In this document: piece by piece, positions 62,710-64,000 of the stretch
Position numbering within the stretch: position 1 is the stretch's first letter
Layout: each line of letters opens with the position of its first letter
Assembly (NCBI RefSeq): GCF_037969725.1
Contig: NZ_CP150203.1
Coordinates: 5,934,501-5,998,500, forward strand
Direction of reading: 5' to 3'
DNA length: 64,000 bases
Source of the DNA: Paenibacillus sp. FSL W8-0426
Lineage (GTDB): Bacteria; Bacillota; Bacilli; Paenibacillales; Paenibacillaceae
Program-made: the position numbers and the translations under genes
Notes under the pieces: generated by a model
Told to the model about the DNA's origin: nothing
Seen by the model: only the letters and a program-made list of their open reading frames with translations
Database searches by the model: none

Positions 62710-63593
62710 TATGCCTCAACCTCCAGTTTTTTGCTAAAGTAGACCTGAAGCAGCGTAACGGTGGCAACAAGTATAAACAGCACAAATGCCTCCGCCTGGC
62801 CCAACCCGTAATCACGCGCCAGAAAAGCCTGTTCATAAACGTGCATCGAAACCATTTCCGTGCTTTTGAAGGGGCCTCCGCTCGTCAGTGAAACGTTAAG
62901 GTCGTACACCATGAAACCTCGTTGAAGGGAAAGAAACACACATACGATAAAAGAGGGAACCATCAACGGCAATACGATGCGCATTAACATTCTGCGGCTG
63001 CCAGCGCCGTCAATGCTCGCTGCTTCCATCACGTCCTTGGGCACATTCATGAGCCCCGCAATATAGATCACCATCATGTACCCTGCATACTGCCACACCG
63101 TAACAATCACGAGTGCCCAAAAGGCTTTGTCAGGGTCCGCGAGCCAGGAAGCGCCAAACAGCGCGATGTTCAGCTTTTGTCCGGCGAACACCAGCACCTG
63201 ATTGAAGATAAATTGCCATATGAATCCCAACACAATGCCGCCGACCAGATTTGGAAGGAAAAATCCCGCCCGGAACCAGCCTTGTCCCCGCATTCCCCGA
63301 GTAACGGCATAGGCCAGCAAAAACGCGACGGCGTTGGTCAGCAATACGGTGATGAACACATATTCCAGCGTCATGGCAAACGAAGTCCAGAACACCTTAT
63401 CCTTGAATACGCCAACGTAATTCGCCCAGCCGACAAAACTTTGCTCCACGGCGATGCCGTCCCAGTTGGTAAACGTCAAATAAATACCGTATAAAAAAGG
63501 AACAATCATCACAGTAGCAAAGGCCAGCAGCGTGGGGCCCGTAAAAACAAGTCGTGTGCGCAAGCGCGCCCACATTCCTTTTTCGGTCAGCAT
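62709..63593 (-). CDS. Carbohydrate ABC transporter permease (MalF/MsmF-type)
   Basis: 294-aa permease with six helices and EAA loop MEAASIDGAGSRRMLMRIVLP. The start MLTEKGMWARLRTRLVFTGP fits MsmF-type proteins; ATG 63593 has GGAGG 7 bases upstream, while a longer frame to 63683 is not supported. It lies between the binding protein and the MalG-type partner. Confidence 0.92.
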   Translation of the reverse strand: MLTEKGMWARLRTRLVFTGPTLLAFATVMIVPFLYGIYLTFTNWDGIAVEQSFVGWANYVGVFKDKVFWTSFAMTLEYVFITVLLTNAVAFLLAYAVTRGMRGQGWFRAGFFLPNLVGGIVLGFIWQFIFNQVLVFAGQKLNIALFGASWLADPDKAFWALVIVTVWQYAGYMMVIYIAGLMNVPKDVMEAASIDGAGSRRMLMRIVLPLMVPSFIVCVFLSLQRGFMVYDLNVSLTSGGPFKSTEMVSMHVYEQAFLARDYGLGQAEAFVLFILVATVTLLQVYFSKKLEVEA

Positions 63594-63770
63594 GGTCATC
63601 CTCCATCCACTTCCGGTTTTGAATGCCGTTTTTTCGGCCGGAGGCCCAAACAGGTTTGGATCATCATTCTTTCCCTGGGGCACTCCGGCTTAACGGCTGT
63701 ATGTTTAGCCATGCGTCAGAGTCAGTGCAGTTCAAGTGCCTCGTCTCACCACAACTTTTCCCTGTTACGA

Positions 63771-64000
63771 TTATTTCACGTTTGTCCAGTAGGACTGGAT
63801 TTCCTTCGCAAGTTCGCCCCGATCAATGACATCCGCCAAATACTTCTGCATGGATGCCCCTAATTTGGACCAATGATCTGCCGGCAGCGTACTGACGGAT
63901 TCCTCGATCTTGCCTGCTTTGATGTATTCGCTAATCGACTTGCCCAGCGGATCATTGGGTTCAAGGGTGATGTTTTTGAACGCCGGAATTACGCTCGCTT
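63771..64000 (-). CDS. Carbohydrate ABC transporter substrate-binding protein (partial, C-terminus)
   Basis: The last 75 or so codons of a family 1 solute-binding protein. The stretch ASVIPAFKNITLEP...GELAKEIQSYWTNVK before the TAA at 63771-63773 is typical of sugar-binding protein C-termini. It precedes the MalF-type permease by 177 bp. The N-terminus with the expected lipobox lies beyond the right edge. Confidence 0.85.
   Translation of the reverse strand, partial: ASVIPAFKNITLEPNDPLGKSISEYIKAGKIEESVSTLPADHWSKLGASMQKYLADVIDRGELAKEIQSYWTNVK

Overview
The window reads as chromosome of a Paenibacillus-type member of the Bacillota. The signs are strong AGGAGG-like ribosome binding sites, mixed ATG/GTG/TTG starts, an aa3-type menaquinol oxidase, YesM/YesN-type two-component systems beside LplB/YtcP-type sugar ABC transporters, and many glycoside hydrolases. 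This assignment is inferred from gene content, not from a marker gene. I see no rRNA, tRNA, CRISPR array, insertion sequence, phage gene or replication origin.

Layout. 1-2.6 kb: xylA (cut by the left edge) divergent from xylR, with an operator between them, then a tiny membrane protein. 2.8-8.8 kb: glutaredoxin-like protein, trxB, a ZIP metal transporter, a P1B-4 metal ATPase with Fur-like boxes, and an O-acetylhomoserine sulfhydrylase. 9.0-12.4 kb: a uronate operon (kduI, DeoR regulator, kduD, a TIM-barrel isomerase). 12.6-16.5 kb: qoxABCD. 17.5-36.3 kb: a large plant-glycan locus with GH1 and GH95 enzymes, three tandem paralogous sugar-binding lipoproteins, two permeases, a GH2 enzyme and a YesN/YesM two-component system. 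No ATPase is encoded in that locus, so a shared MsmX-type ATPase is presumably used. 36.4-39.2 kb: a polar amino acid ABC transporter with an OsmC protein.

39.3-47.1 kb: a TetR regulator divergent from uppP, thioredoxin-like protein, aldo/keto reductase, gpmA, a CtaM-like DUF420 protein (a probable aa3 oxidase assembly factor, fitting qoxABCD), a CPA2 antiporter with an attenuator-like leader, and a protein joining a Vsr/DUF559-like nuclease domain to a winged helix, also behind a terminator-like leader. 47.1-50.9 kb: a compound inverted repeat, then an operon of response regulator, kinase, pssA and dedA. 51.2-60.2 kb: pdxK, a BcrAB-like ABC transporter with its own two-component system, degV, a three-gene ABC-2 exporter and a small M14-type zinc peptidase. 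60.3-64 kb: a sucrose/fructan unit (GH32 enzyme, two permeases and a binding protein cut by the right edge).

The most interesting signals are: (i) three promoters in the glycan locus with the same architecture, each carrying a TGWAAGCACTTNCA box at about +1; (ii) two promoter-leader-terminator arrangements at 44.7-44.9 and 46.2-46.4 kb that match no riboswitch class I recognise; (iii) the nuclease-like/winged-helix protein at 46.5 kb; and (iv) a nested inverted repeat at 47.12-47.30 kb that reaches into the stop codon of that gene.
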